The notes: generated by a model from the sequence alone, not told the origin. DNA of 64,000 nucleotides from Pseudarthrobacter sp. PS3-L1 (GCF_030063285.1 NZ_JASISU010000001.1:310001-374000); one strand, 5' to 3'. Positions 43,684-53,228 are shown, numbered from the stretch's first letter. Numbers and translations: made by a program.

Positions 43684-43773
43684 ATGGCCGCTCTCGAATT
43701 TCCCCGAGGGGTGGGTTTGGCACAGGCGCCGGACGGCACGCCGGGTCACCAGGGGCGGGGGATGTGGCAGTGA
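43684..43773 (+). CDS. Small ORF (29 codons) translationally coupled to the importer 1 permease
   Basis: MAALEFPRGVGLAQAPDGTP and nine more residues. It has an excellent ribosome site (AAAGGAG six bases before ATG), better than that of the permease, and its TGA overlaps the permease GTG (GTGA). It may be a leader peptide delivering ribosomes to the permease, or the remnant of a longer gene. No similarity is recognised. Confidence 0.4.
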   Translation: MAALEFPRGVGLAQAPDGTPGHQGRGMWQ

Positions 43774-44714
43774 GCGCCATAAGCGAACTCTCATCCCTCA
43801 AGCGCCGCAAGGGCAAGGCCACGGCCGAGGAAAAAAAGGCCAATGGTCGCGACAACAAGGCCGCCTACATTTTTCTCCTGCCCTGGCTCCTGGGCCTCAT
43901 CGGCATCACTGTCGGTCCCATGCTGATGTCGCTGTATCTGTCTTTCACCGACTACAACCTCCTGCAGCCGCCAGAATGGATTGGCCTCGAGAATTTCACC
44001 CGGATGCTCTCGGATTCGCGGCTGCATAATTCACTCGGCGTCACGTTCACCTACGTTCTTGTCGGGGTGCCCCTTCAGTTGGCAGTGGCGCTGTTGATTG
44101 CGCTCGTGCTGGACAAGGGGATCCGCGGACTGCCGTTCTACCGTTCCATCTTCTACCTGCCGTCCCTGCTGGGCGGATCGGTAGCCATAGCCATTCTCTG
44201 GAAGCAGATTTTCGGCACCACGGGTCTGGTCAATCAGATCCTGGCGATGTTTGGCATCCAGGGCCCCGGGTGGATCTCGGATCCCAGTACGGCGCTTGGG
44301 TCGATCATCCTGTTGCACATCTGGACGTTCGGCGCCCCCATGATCATTTTCCTGGCTGGTCTGCGCCAAATCCCGGTGATGTACTACGAAGCGGCAAAGG
44401 TTGATGGCGCCAGTACTCTCCAACAGTTCTGGCGGATCACCCTGCCGATGCTGAGCCCCATTATCTTCTTCAACCTGGTGCTGCAGATCATCGGCGCCTT
44501 CCAGTCCTTCACGCAGGCATTTATCGTCTCCGGTGGCAGCGGGGGGCCCTCGGATTCCACCATGTTCTTCACGCTGTACCTCTACCAGAAGGGTTTTGGC
44601 CAGTTCGACATGGGGTACGCGTCTGCCATGGCCTGGTTCCTCCTTCTGATCATCGGCGCTTTCACTGCCATCAACTTCGTCGCTGCAAAGTATTGGGTGT
44701 TCTACGATGACTAA
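43770..44714 (+). CDS. ABC sugar permease, MalF-like, importer 1
   Basis: Inner-membrane permease of 314 aa with six predicted helices, starting AAYIFLLPWLLGLIGITVGPMLMSLYLS. The cytoplasmic EAA loop is MYYEAAKVDGASTLQQFWRITLPMLSPI, which contacts the ATPase. The N-terminal about 25 residues are charged (SLKRRKGKATAEEKKANG). GTG 43770 is coupled to the small upstream ORF; GTG 43764 is a near alternative. It overlaps the second permease gene by eight bases. No ABC ATPase gene is in the window, so a shared MsiK-type ATPase is expected. Confidence 0.9.
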   Translation: MSAISELSSLKRRKGKATAEEKKANGRDNKAAYIFLLPWLLGLIGITVGPMLMSLYLSFTDYNLLQPPEWIGLENFTRMLSDSRLHNSLGVTFTYVLVGVPLQLAVALLIALVLDKGIRGLPFYRSIFYLPSLLGGSVAIAILWKQIFGTTGLVNQILAMFGIQGPGWISDPSTALGSIILLHIWTFGAPMIIFLAGLRQIPVMYYEAAKVDGASTLQQFWRITLPMLSPIIFFNLVLQIIGAFQSFTQAFIVSGGSGGPSDSTMFFTLYLYQKGFGQFDMGYASAMAWFLLLIIGAFTAINFVAAKYWVFYDD

Positions 44715-45639
44715 ACTTCAGGCACTTCCCGCTTCGGACACGCTCGGCACCGAGCCTGGGGAAAAAAGCAAGAGGGTGAGGGAATCCCGTGGTTCGCTCC
44801 ATTACAGCAGGCGGGCCCGTATCCGTGGGTGGGTCAAGCACGTTGTGTTGGTCATTGCCGGTGGCGTGATGATTTATCCGCTGCTCTGGATGGTTGTTTC
44901 ATCACTGCGGCCAAATGAGCTCATTTTCCGGGAACCGGGCCTGTGGCTCAACGGCCTGGAAATGAGCAACTATACGGACGGCTGGTCGGCGCTGACCCAC
45001 CCCTTCGGCCACTACATGCTCAACTCGGCAATCGTGGTGATTGGCTCCATCCTGAGCAACCTGATCTCGTGCTCCATGGCCGCGTACGCATTTGCCAGGC
45101 TGCAGTTCAGTGGCAAGAAACTATTTTTCGGGATCATGCTCTTGACCATCATGCTGCCATTCCACGTGGTGATTGTTCCCCAGTACATCCTGTTCTCGCA
45201 GATTGGATGGGTCAATACGTTCTGGCCGCTCATCATCCCGAAGCTGCTGGCAACTGATGCCTTTTTCGTCTTCCTCATGGTGCAGTTCATTCGTGGTATT
45301 CCGAAGGACCTCGATGAGGCAGCCCGGATTGATGGGGCCGGCCATCCACGGATCTTCCTGCGTGTGATTCTGCCGCTGATGGTGCCAGCCCTGGCGACCA
45401 CCACCATTTTCACGTTCATCTGGACCTGGAACGATTTCTTCGGCGCACTGATCTATCTGACGGACCCGGACATGTTCACCGTTCCGGTTGCCCTGCGCGC
45501 ATTTGTTGATTCGCAGTCTGCAACCAGCTGGGGCTCACTGTTTGCCATGTCGATTGTCTCGCTCCTGCCAGTGTTCCTGGTTTTCCTTTTTGGACAGCGA
45601 TTCCTGATCAAGGGCATTGCCACAACCGGCATCAAATAG
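44707..45639 (+). CDS. ABC sugar permease, MalG-like, importer 1
   Basis: Second inner-membrane permease of importer 1, 310 aa. It has six hydrophobic segments, beginning VVLVIAGGVMIYPLLWMVVSSL, and the EAA loop DLDEAARIDGAGHPRIFLRVILPLMVPAL. A variable, charged N-terminus of about 40 residues precedes the first helix. The start overlaps the end of the MalF-like gene by eight bases. A strong stem-loop 22 bases after the stop ends the unit. Confidence 0.92.
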   Translation: MTKLQALPASDTLGTEPGEKSKRVRESRGSLHYSRRARIRGWVKHVVLVIAGGVMIYPLLWMVVSSLRPNELIFREPGLWLNGLEMSNYTDGWSALTHPFGHYMLNSAIVVIGSILSNLISCSMAAYAFARLQFSGKKLFFGIMLLTIMLPFHVVIVPQYILFSQIGWVNTFWPLIIPKLLATDAFFVFLMVQFIRGIPKDLDEAARIDGAGHPRIFLRVILPLMVPALATTTIFTFIWTWNDFFGALIYLTDPDMFTVPVALRAFVDSQSATSWGSLFAMSIVSLLPVFLVFLFGQRFLIKGIATTGIK

Positions 45640-45660
45640 TCCCGCAGGTACGTGCTGTGC

Positions 45661-45705
45661 CGAGGCTGCCCGGCTGGACCGTTATGGACCGGCCGGGCAG
45701 CCTCG
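45661..45705 (+). terminator. Terminator hairpin after importer 1 permeases
   Basis: Perfect 14-base arms, CGAGGCTGCCCGGC (45661-45674) and its complement (45692-45705), around a 17-base loop. It lies between the rightward permease gene and the convergent beta-galactosidase gene. A few T residues follow. Confidence 0.7.
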
Positions 45706-45824
45706 TTGATCCCTGGAGCTTTCTGGCTAGGGCCGTTGGCTAGAAGGCGGCCGCAATCAGCCGCTAGGAATGCCCTGCAGATCAATGGCCCGCAGCGGAC
45801 TGCCTCCTGCGGGTGACGGATCCG

Positions 45825-47840
45825 TTAGGACTCCTGGATCACGGCAACCTTTCCCGCGGGAACAGTCCCGGTAAAGACCTGGCCGGTAATGAGTTCCGTG
45901 CCAGTAGCTCCCACTGTGGCGTCGGCGTCGGAATGGTTAATGGCAAAGAGGAAGCTGCTGCCGTCTGGCGCGTTACGCCTGCTGAGTTCGACCCCGGTGT
46001 CTGCACTCGCCTCGGCAGAAATACCGGCCTCGGCCAGCAGCGTCTCCAGCAGGTCGCCCAGGCTTTCCGGATCCGGAAAAGTTGCCAGGTACCAGGCGCT
46101 GCCGGAACCTGCAGACTTTCGGGTCAGGGAAGGGACTCCCACCAATGGATACTCGGTGAAAGTGGCTATCGCTTCAGCACCGTTCAGATGGACATGCTCA
46201 CTCCAGACTGTGCCGGTACTGCCATCGCTGATGGCCGTCACCTGCTCGGCGAGCAGTGGGTGGAATTCCTCCACCCGAATGCCCAGCAGCTCCCGGAAAG
46301 CTCCTGGATATCCACCGAGCCTGACATGGTCCTGCTGGTCCACGATTCCACTGAAATACGTGACCAGAACTGATGCGCCACGGTGCGCGGCTGCACCGAT
46401 GCTCGCAGCAGCCTCATTGGTCACCGTGTAGAGGGTGCAGACCAGCACCAGATCGTAGGCATCCAGATCGGCCGAGGGGTGAACCAGGTCCACCGAGATA
46501 CCGCGCAGGAAAAACTCCCGGTGGAACGCCCGCAGAAGGTCCAGGTACCTGACGGCCTGGCTTGGTTTCGAGTCGATCTCACTGGCCCACCAGGCCTCGT
46601 AGTCGAAAACAAGTGCAGCCCGTGATGTAACCCGGGAACCTCGCACCGGTGCCAGCTTCTTCAAGATCTCGCCAAGCTCCACCACTTCGCGCCACACTTT
46701 CGAATCCCTGCCTGCATGGGGGACCATGGCGGAGTGGAATTTTTCGGAACCGGCGAAACTTTGCCGCCACTGGAAGAACATGATGGCATCGGCGCCGCGG
46801 GCTAGGTGCGACAGGGAGTTGCGGAGCATCTCGCCCGGCGCTTTTGCCCTGTTGTGCGGCTGCCAGTTGACGGCCGACGTCGAATGTTCCATCAGGATCC
46901 ACGGGGCACCGCCGGCAACACCTCGCGTCAGATCCGCACTGAACGCGAGTTCTATGTGACGTTCTGGATCGGCCGCCACGAGGTAGTGGTCGTTGGCTAT
47001 GACGTCCAGGTCCTTGGCCCAGTCAAAGTAGTCCATGTCCTTGGTTGCGCTGGACACCATCAGGTTGGTTGTGGCCGGAATGTTGGGTGTAATCTCCCGC
47101 AGGATTGCCCGGAGGTTGCGGTAATACTCGATCAACGCCCAGGAGTTGAAGCGCTGGAAATCCAGCTGCTGTCCAGGATTGAGGGTACTGGGGGCGATGC
47201 CCGGTGGCAGGACCTCATTAAACGAGGAGTAGTTCTGGGACCAGAATGCCGTGCCCCAGGATGCATTGAGTGCCGCGATGGAACCGTACCGCTGTTCAAG
47301 CCAGTCACGGAACGCCTGGGCGTCCTCCGGGCCGTGGAATTGTGCAACGTGGCATCCCAGTTCATTGTCAACGTGCCACATGGCCAGGGCTGGGTGGTTC
47401 CGATAGCGCAGGGCCAATGTGCGGGTGATGCCCGCTGAGTACCTGCGATATACGGCCGACGACGGCGAGTAGTGCCGCCTGGACCCCGGGCCCAGCGTGG
47501 TGCCCTCGGCGGTGACGGGGAGTATCTCTGGGTGCTTGTGGGTCAGCCACGCCGGCGGGGCGGCCGTGGCCGTTGCCAGGGCAACCTTGATACCTTGCGC
47601 AGCAAGGTTATCCAGCACCTCATCCAGCCAGCCGAAGTCGTACTCGCCTTCGGTAGGCTCCAGCAGCGCCCAGGAAAAGATTCCTACGCTCAGGAATGTG
47701 ACACCGGCCTCGCGCATCAGCCCAAGGTCCTCAAGCCGCACTTCCTGGGGCCATTGCTCCGGGTTGTAGTCGCCGCCGTAGGCCAGTCCTTCGAGCGCGG
47801 CGAAAGGACCCGGGCGTTCTGAGGGTGACTTTTCTGTCAT
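45825..47840 (-). CDS. Beta-galactosidase, glycoside hydrolase family 42
   Basis: Hydrolyses terminal beta-galactosides in the cytoplasm. 671 aa, no signal peptide. GH42 features: YGGDYNPEQWP near the N-terminus, the acid/base Glu160 in WHVDNELGCH, and the nucleophile Glu318 in PWILMEHSTSAVNWQ. An A-type trimerisation domain follows (FDYEAWWASE, then AHRGASVLVTYFSGIVD) and a small C-terminal beta domain. ATG 47840 has AAAGGAG five bases upstream. It is divergent from importer 2, sharing a control region with one type A and one type B operator. Galactan side chains are a plausible substrate source. Confidence 0.94.
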   Translation of the reverse strand: MTEKSPSERPGPFAALEGLAYGGDYNPEQWPQEVRLEDLGLMREAGVTFLSVGIFSWALLEPTEGEYDFGWLDEVLDNLAAQGIKVALATATAAPPAWLTHKHPEILPVTAEGTTLGPGSRRHYSPSSAVYRRYSAGITRTLALRYRNHPALAMWHVDNELGCHVAQFHGPEDAQAFRDWLEQRYGSIAALNASWGTAFWSQNYSSFNEVLPPGIAPSTLNPGQQLDFQRFNSWALIEYYRNLRAILREITPNIPATTNLMVSSATKDMDYFDWAKDLDVIANDHYLVAADPERHIELAFSADLTRGVAGGAPWILMEHSTSAVNWQPHNRAKAPGEMLRNSLSHLARGADAIMFFQWRQSFAGSEKFHSAMVPHAGRDSKVWREVVELGEILKKLAPVRGSRVTSRAALVFDYEAWWASEIDSKPSQAVRYLDLLRAFHREFFLRGISVDLVHPSADLDAYDLVLVCTLYTVTNEAAASIGAAAHRGASVLVTYFSGIVDQQDHVRLGGYPGAFRELLGIRVEEFHPLLAEQVTAISDGSTGTVWSEHVHLNGAEAIATFTEYPLVGVPSLTRKSAGSGSAWYLATFPDPESLGDLLETLLAEAGISAEASADTGVELSRRNAPDGSSFLFAINHSDADATVGATGTELITGQVFTGTVPAGKVAVIQES

Positions 47841-47893
47841 GGTGACTCCTTTGTCTACGACGTGAACTAATTCTCTGGGCGGGTCATGAAGGA

Positions 47894-47907
47894 GGAAAGC
47901 GCTTGCC
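47894..47907. promoter_or_regulatory. Type A LacI operator (c)
   Basis: GGAAAGCGCTTGCC, exactly the complement of the site at 55976-55989. It lies 54 bases before the beta-galactosidase start, with a type B site 34 bases away centre to centre. Confidence 0.6.
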
Positions 47908-47928
47908 GATCGCGTCCTTTACAGTTAT

Positions 47929-47940
47929 TGTATCGTTTCA
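47929..47940. promoter_or_regulatory. Type B LacI operator (f)
   Basis: TGTATCGTTTCA, one mismatch from TGAATCGTTTCA (the site before the rhamnose operon). It lies 77 bases before importer 2 and falls in the spacer of a weak candidate promoter (TTTACA, 17 bases, TAAGGC). Confidence 0.55.
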
Positions 47941-48016
47941 TAAGGCGTGTTAGCCAGCTCACTACTCACGTTGTAGAACCTTGGGCTGGACGTCGCATTC
48001 GAGCAAGGAGGCTCCC

Positions 48017-49303
48017 ATGATCAACCGCAGAAATTTCCTCACCACCGTGGCGCTGGGCACTGCATCAGCGGCATTCCTCAGCGCTTGTGGCGGGCAGGCA
48101 TCACCAGGAAAAACCGGCACCGCCGAGGACCCGATCACCATCAACTACACGTGGTGGGGCAACGATGACCGTGCCGAGCGCACCCGCAAGGCCATCGCGC
48201 TTTTTGAATCGAAGAATGCCGACATCAAGGTCAACGGCAACTTCACCGATTTTGCAGGCTATTGGCAGAAGCGCGCCACAGAAGCTGCCGGCGGTGGCCT
48301 GCCGGATGTCATGCAGTTCGATCTTTCATACCTGCGGGATTACGGACAGCGCAACCAGCTGCTGGACCTCGGCACTGTGGATATCGACACCTCAGCCCTG
48401 GAACCTTCGCTTCTGCCCTCGGGCCAGATCCGCGGGAAGACGTTCGGAATTCCAACCAGTACCAATGCCTTCGCCGTCTACTACGACCCGGACAAGCTTG
48501 CGCCGCTGGGCATCGTAGAGCCGGACGGCAGCTGGACCTACGACGAGTTCAACTCCTTTATCACCGAGGTAGGGTCCAAGAGCGACAGCGCCCTTTACGG
48601 CTCCACGGACTACACCGGTGTCTGGTGGATGTTCAACATCTGGCTCCGCCAGAACAACATTGAAGCCTTCACCGACGATGGCAAGCTTGGCTTTACCAAA
48701 GATGACCTGACCACATGGTGGCAGAAAACCGAAAGCCTCCGCGGTACCCCTGCGCTGATTCCCGAGGAGCGTGTGACTCAGTTGGCACCGAAATCGCCGT
48801 TCGGGTCCAACGCCACTGCTACTGAGGTCACCTGGGACAACTTCATGGCCGGGTACATCGGTGACAGTGGCGCCAAGAACCTCAAGCTCGTTCCGGTGCC
48901 TTCTGATGATCCGGACAACCTAGGCCTTTTCCTCAAGCCGTCAATGCTGATGGTGGCCAGTGCCAAGACGCAGGCAAAGGACGCCTCTGCCCGTTTTATC
49001 GACTTCATGGTCAATGATCCTGAGGTTGGCCAGATCTTCAAGACCTCCCGCGGTGTTCCGGCGTCAAAGACCCAGCGCGATGGCACCACCTTTGAAGGCA
49101 CCGACAAGATCGTGGTGGATTACGAAACCAGCATTGCCGACTACCTCAAGGATGCCCCGGAGCCTCCCATCGTTGGTTTTGGCACGTTGGAGACGTCCTT
49201 CAAACGCATTAGTGGAGACCTGAACTACAAGAAGCTGGACATCAATGGCGCCGTGGATACCTTCTTCAAGGAAGCCGAAGACGTCATCAAGCAGAACGCC
49301 TGA
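48017..49303 (+). CDS. ABC sugar-binding lipoprotein, importer 2
   Basis: Family 1 solute-binding protein of 428 aa. The signal MINRRNFLTTVALGTASAAFLSAC has twin Arg (NRRNFL) and a lipobox LSAC with Cys at about residue 24, so Tat export is possible. The mature domain begins ITINYTWWGNDDRAERTRKAI. ATG 48017 has AAGGAGG five bases upstream, an excellent site; the upstream frame to 47981 is discarded. It is the first gene of the importer 2 operon with two permeases and a YesL-like protein. It resembles the binding proteins at 42154 and 53384. Confidence 0.93.
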   Translation: MINRRNFLTTVALGTASAAFLSACGGQASPGKTGTAEDPITINYTWWGNDDRAERTRKAIALFESKNADIKVNGNFTDFAGYWQKRATEAAGGGLPDVMQFDLSYLRDYGQRNQLLDLGTVDIDTSALEPSLLPSGQIRGKTFGIPTSTNAFAVYYDPDKLAPLGIVEPDGSWTYDEFNSFITEVGSKSDSALYGSTDYTGVWWMFNIWLRQNNIEAFTDDGKLGFTKDDLTTWWQKTESLRGTPALIPEERVTQLAPKSPFGSNATATEVTWDNFMAGYIGDSGAKNLKLVPVPSDDPDNLGLFLKPSMLMVASAKTQAKDASARFIDFMVNDPEVGQIFKTSRGVPASKTQRDGTTFEGTDKIVVDYETSIADYLKDAPEPPIVGFGTLETSFKRISGDLNYKKLDINGAVDTFFKEAEDVIKQNA

Positions 49304-49348
49304 CCCAAGTAGAGCCCTGCACGTTCCCACTACTGACGGACTAATCTC

Positions 49349-50302
49349 GTGACCCAACGCTCAACACAGCGCCGACGTCCGGCGTCGCCCGCTCCCTCGT
49401 TGCCGCGCGCATCGCGACAGCGGGGGACGGACACGCGCGCCGGATACGCTTTCCTGCTCCCCTGGCTGGTGGGGTTCATTGCCCTCACGGTCGGGCCGAT
49501 GATTTCCTCGCTGTACCTTTCCTTTACCAACTACAACCTGTTCGAGCCGCCACAGTGGATTGGCCTGGACAACTATGTCAGCCTCCTGCAGGACGAGCGG
49601 TTCAGGCAGTCGGTGGGCGTCACGCTCAGCTACGTCATTTTCGGCACGCCGCTCAAACTCGCTGCGGCGCTCGGTGTTGCCATGTTGCTCAACAGCAAGC
49701 GCAGGGGCCAGGGCTTCTACCGTTCGGCGTTTTATGCCCCCTCCCTGATTGGTGCCTCGGTATCCATCGCGATCGTTTGGAAGGCAATGTTCGGCGATTC
49801 CGGGCCTGTCGACCAGGGCCTCTCCTTCTTCGGCATCAACATCGGCGGCTGGGTGGGCAACCCGTCCATGACCATGCCCATGATGATCCTGCTGACTGTC
49901 TGGCAATTTGGTGCCCCCATGGTGATTTTCCTCGCCGGGCTCAAACAGATTCCGGGTGAACTTTACGAGGCTGCATCGATGGACGGGGCTGGTCCGGTCC
50001 GGAAATTCTTCAACATCACCTGGCCCATGCTGTCCCCGGTGATCTTCTTCAACCTCCTGATGGAGACCATCCACGCGTTCCAGATTTTCGCGTCGGCCTA
50101 CATTATTTCCAATGGTGAAGGCGGCCCTGCCGGCTCCACCCTCTTCTACACCCTGTACCTGTACCTGCGTGGATTCAGCGATTTCAGAATGGGATACGCC
50201 TCGGCCATGGCATGGCTGCTGGTGGTTGTGGTGGGCATCATCACCCTGATTTTCTTCCGCACGTCCAAGTCCTGGGTCCACTACAGCGGTGATTCGAAAT
50301 GA
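49349..50302 (+). CDS. ABC sugar permease, MalF-like, importer 2
   Basis: Inner-membrane permease of 317 aa. The first helix is AGYAFLLPWLVGFIALTVGPMISSLYLS, and the EAA loop is ELYEAASMDGAGPVRKFFNITWPMLSPV. The N-terminus is rich in Arg/Pro/Ser (QRSTQRRRPASPAPS). GTG 49349 is the start. It overlaps the next permease by four bases (ATGA). It is closely related to the importer 1 MalF-like protein, consistent with duplication of the transport module. Confidence 0.92.
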   Translation: MTQRSTQRRRPASPAPSLPRASRQRGTDTRAGYAFLLPWLVGFIALTVGPMISSLYLSFTNYNLFEPPQWIGLDNYVSLLQDERFRQSVGVTLSYVIFGTPLKLAAALGVAMLLNSKRRGQGFYRSAFYAPSLIGASVSIAIVWKAMFGDSGPVDQGLSFFGINIGGWVGNPSMTMPMMILLTVWQFGAPMVIFLAGLKQIPGELYEAASMDGAGPVRKFFNITWPMLSPVIFFNLLMETIHAFQIFASAYIISNGEGGPAGSTLFYTLYLYLRGFSDFRMGYASAMAWLLVVVVGIITLIFFRTSKSWVHYSGDSK

Positions 50303-51216
50303 CAACAACTGTTACCCCGCCACAGGCGCGTCCGGACATGCCCAGCCAGGAGTACAACCCCCAGGCAGAATCGGTCCTGGCCAAACGGATCAAGAGCACC
50401 ATCTTCCATGTGGTGACACTGGTCCTGGTAGCGATAGTCCTCTACCCGGCATTGTGGATGGTGGCATCATCCTTCAAGCCGAATTCGGAAATCGGTGGTA
50501 CCAATACCTCGCTGTGGTCATCGAACTTCAGCATGGACAACTTCGTGACCGCGATGGACGGAATTGGCGGAGTGTCCACCATGACGTTCTTCACGAACTC
50601 CCTGATCCTTGCTGTTGGAGCAGTCGTGGGGACAATCGTCTCCGCCAGTATCTCCGCCTATGCCTTTGCCCGGATCAAGTTTCCGGGGCGTGGACTGTTT
50701 TTCGGCATGATGATTGCCACCCTCCTGCTGCCCTTCCATGTGGTCATCATTCCGCAGTACATCATCTTCCAGCAGCTTGGACTCGTGGATACCTACATTC
50801 CGCTGCTGATTGGCAAGTTCCTGGCTGCCGATGCATTTTTTGTCTTCCTGATGGTCCAGTTCATGCGAAACCTGCCGGCTGAACTGGACGAGGCGGCCCG
50901 GATTGATGGTGCTGGCCACGTCCGGATCTTCCGGTCCATCATGCTGCCGCTCATGAAGCCAGCTTTGATCTCAACGTCGATCTTCTCCTTCATCTGGAGC
51001 TGGAACGACTTCTTGGGACCACTGCTCTACCTGAATACTCCGGACAAGTATCCGCTGCCTCTGGCCCTCCGTCTTTTTGTCGACCAGACCCAAAGCTCGG
51101 ACTACGGCGCCATGATTGCAATGTCTGTCCTTGCCCTGTTGCCGGTGCTGATTTTCTTCCTGGTTTTCCAGCGCTACATTGTCGAGGGTGTCTCTACCCA
51201 GGGCCTCAAGGGCTGA
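50299..51216 (+). CDS. ABC sugar permease, MalG-like, importer 2
   Basis: Second permease of importer 2, 305 aa. Six membrane segments begin with VVTLVLVAIVLYPALWMVASSF, and the EAA loop is ELDEAARIDGAGHVRIFRSIMLPLMKPAL. The start overlaps the previous stop (ATGA). The YesL-like gene follows 12 bases later. It is similar along its length to the importer 1 MalG-like protein. Confidence 0.92.
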   Translation: MTTTVTPPQARPDMPSQEYNPQAESVLAKRIKSTIFHVVTLVLVAIVLYPALWMVASSFKPNSEIGGTNTSLWSSNFSMDNFVTAMDGIGGVSTMTFFTNSLILAVGAVVGTIVSASISAYAFARIKFPGRGLFFGMMIATLLLPFHVVIIPQYIIFQQLGLVDTYIPLLIGKFLAADAFFVFLMVQFMRNLPAELDEAARIDGAGHVRIFRSIMLPLMKPALISTSIFSFIWSWNDFLGPLLYLNTPDKYPLPLALRLFVDQTQSSDYGAMIAMSVLALLPVLIFFLVFQRYIVEGVSTQGLKG

Positions 51217-51228
51217 AGGAAACAGAAA

Positions 51229-51858
51229 ATGAGCATCATGGATACCACCACACAGGGTCCCAACGGTCCGGAGCCTCTTCCGGTCAACCGGTTTGCGCTG
51301 TTCTCCGAAACCCTGCTGGCTGGCTTGCTGGTGCTGGTCCTCTCGCTGCCCCTAGTGAGCATCCCTGCGGCCTATGCTGCCGGGATCGCCCACCTGGAGC
51401 GGCACCTTACCGGCCGCGACGATTCGGTCCGCGGCCTTGTTGCCACGTTCCGGCAGGCGCTGCCGGGGAGCTGGAAGCTGGGGGGTATCACAGCGGCGGC
51501 GATCGCCGTCGTCGTGGTCAATCTTCTTCTGGCCATCACGGGCCAGCTCCCCGGCAGTACTGTGATTTTCCCGGCAACGTTGGTGCTGGCCGGTGCTGCG
51601 ATGGTGGTGCTGCTGCGGAGCGCCGCAGCATGGCACGCGAACGACGGCGGGGCTGCCGCGACCGCTGCCTGGCGCCAGGCCCTGGCAGCCGGAAAGGCCG
51701 ATTCGGCCGGCGACTGGAGTGGTTCCCTGCTCTTGGTTGCCGCCCTGTTCATGGTGGTGGTGTTTGTCTGGATGCTGCCTGCACTGTTTGTCGTGGTTCC
51801 CGGCACCCTGGTCCTTGCAGCCGCATCTGTCACGGTCCGGGCGGCCTCCCGCGCCTGA
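51229..51858 (+). CDS. YesL-like (DUF624-type) membrane protein
   Basis: A 209-residue integral membrane protein with four or five hydrophobic segments: LLAGLLVLVLSLPLVSIPAAYA, KLGGITAAAIAVVVVNLLLAI, VIFPATLVLAGAAMVVLLR, and LLLVAALFMVVVFVWMLPALFVVVPG. The LSLPLVSIPAA pattern followed by a short soluble helix resembles DUF624/YesL. In Bacillus yesL is in the rhamnogalacturonan operon beside the yesOPQ importer, which agrees with the context here. Its function is not known. ATG 51229 has AAGGAAA upstream; ATG 51238 is possible. Last gene of the importer 2 operon. Confidence 0.65.
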   Translation: MSIMDTTTQGPNGPEPLPVNRFALFSETLLAGLLVLVLSLPLVSIPAAYAAGIAHLERHLTGRDDSVRGLVATFRQALPGSWKLGGITAAAIAVVVVNLLLAITGQLPGSTVIFPATLVLAGAAMVVLLRSAAAWHANDGGAAATAAWRQALAAGKADSAGDWSGSLLLVAALFMVVVFVWMLPALFVVVPGTLVLAAASVTVRAASRA

Positions 51859-51932
51859 ACCACCTATGACGTTTGCCTCCCACAACACTATTCATTCGTA
51901 CCGTCCTGCATCAGCCGGACAGTTGGGCCGCT

Positions 51933-53228
51933 GTGTCTCCGGACAACAATTCCTCATCATCGTCATTGTTTCGCAGGCTGCACACACCCGAAGCCAGCGA
52001 ACATCCTGCGCCGGCTCCTGGACGGCCGTTCCGGAACCGGAACTACAGGTTTTACCTCACGCTGCAGTTTGTTGGCTCCACCGGCATCACCATGCAACGT
52101 CTGGCGCAGGACTGGCTGGTTCTCCAGCTGACGGGCAGTTCTGCGGCGGTTGGTTTGGCGGTTGCCCTCCAGTTCCTGCCCATGTTGCTGATAGGTCCGC
52201 TGAGTGGGCTCGTGGTGGATCTGTTTCCCAAACGCCGGATCATGCTGGCGTGCCAGGCAGTGGTTGCCCTGTTGGCCGCAGGACTTGCCGCATGGGTGGC
52301 AGGTGGGAACATCTCGGTCTGGGTGGTCTACGCCTGCTGTGTGGCGTTGGGTGTCACGGCAGCGATTGAAGGTCCTGCGCGCCAGGTATTCATCAATGAG
52401 GTGGTGGGCGATGGTGGCCTCCGGCCAGCGATCGGCCTCAACAACGCCGTGGGCCAGTTGGGTGCCCTGGTTGGGCCAGCGCTCGGTGGCATCCTGATCG
52501 CAACGGCGGGTTCGGCTGCGGCCTTCGCCGCAAATGCCCTATTGTGCATGATTGTCATGGCACTGATCATGTCCATCCGCGCCCACGAGCTGTTCCGGAT
52601 CCCGCTCGCACAACGGGGAAAGGGAGCTCTGCTGGCTGGTTTTGGCTACGTCCGAGAGCGGCCACCCCTGCTCTTGGTCATCCTGCTGGCTGGCCTGCTG
52701 GGTGCCTTCGGCATGAATGGACCGGTAGTTCTGGCAGCCTTTGCGGAGGACGTCTGGCAGAACGGTGCGGCCGGGTTTGGGTTGTTCAACACTCTGAGTG
52801 CATGCGGGGCACTGGTGGGAGCATTGCTGGCATCACGGCTGCGCAGCATGGGCCGGAAGGGAATTGTTGCAGCGGCCGCAGGTTTTGGCGTGGCCCAGGC
52901 TGTAGCCGCGCTGATGCCCAGTGTGGAGTCCTTCATGGTGATGCTCCTGGTGGTGGGCCTGATGACGCTGCTGTTTCTGACAAGTGCTGCCACGGAAGTG
53001 CAGCTGCAGGCGGGGCCGCACATCCGCGGCCGTGTCATGGCGCTTTACCTGCCGTTGCTGATGGGTGGGCATGCTTTGGGGGGTCTCCTCGCCGGTTGGC
53101 TGACTGAGCAGTTCGGAGTCCGAACGGGACTGGTGGTGACCGGGGCACTGTGTGTTCTGTCCGCTGTGGTGATTGGTGCCCTGTTGTGGATAAACGGCCG
53201 ACGGCGGCCAAAGGCTGTCGGCGGCTGA
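51933..53228 (+). CDS. MFS transporter
   Basis: Major facilitator of about 431 aa with about 12 hydrophobic segments. The N-half has FYLTLQFVGSTGITMQRLAQDWLVLQLTGS and the loop 2-3 motif GLVVDLFPKRRIML. The middle has EGPARQVFINEVVG, typical of the MFS group including TCR/Tet and EntS-type exporters. GTG 51933 is chosen from the position of the first conserved segment; the frame is open to a TTG at 51873. It follows the importer 2 operon on the same strand, but its substrate is unknown and a link to sugar use is not shown. Confidence 0.83.
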   Translation: MSPDNNSSSSSLFRRLHTPEASEHPAPAPGRPFRNRNYRFYLTLQFVGSTGITMQRLAQDWLVLQLTGSSAAVGLAVALQFLPMLLIGPLSGLVVDLFPKRRIMLACQAVVALLAAGLAAWVAGGNISVWVVYACCVALGVTAAIEGPARQVFINEVVGDGGLRPAIGLNNAVGQLGALVGPALGGILIATAGSAAAFAANALLCMIVMALIMSIRAHELFRIPLAQRGKGALLAGFGYVRERPPLLLVILLAGLLGAFGMNGPVVLAAFAEDVWQNGAAGFGLFNTLSACGALVGALLASRLRSMGRKGIVAAAAGFGVAQAVAALMPSVESFMVMLLVVGLMTLLFLTSAATEVQLQAGPHIRGRVMALYLPLLMGGHALGGLLAGWLTEQFGVRTGLVVTGALCVLSAVVIGALLWINGRRRPKAVGG

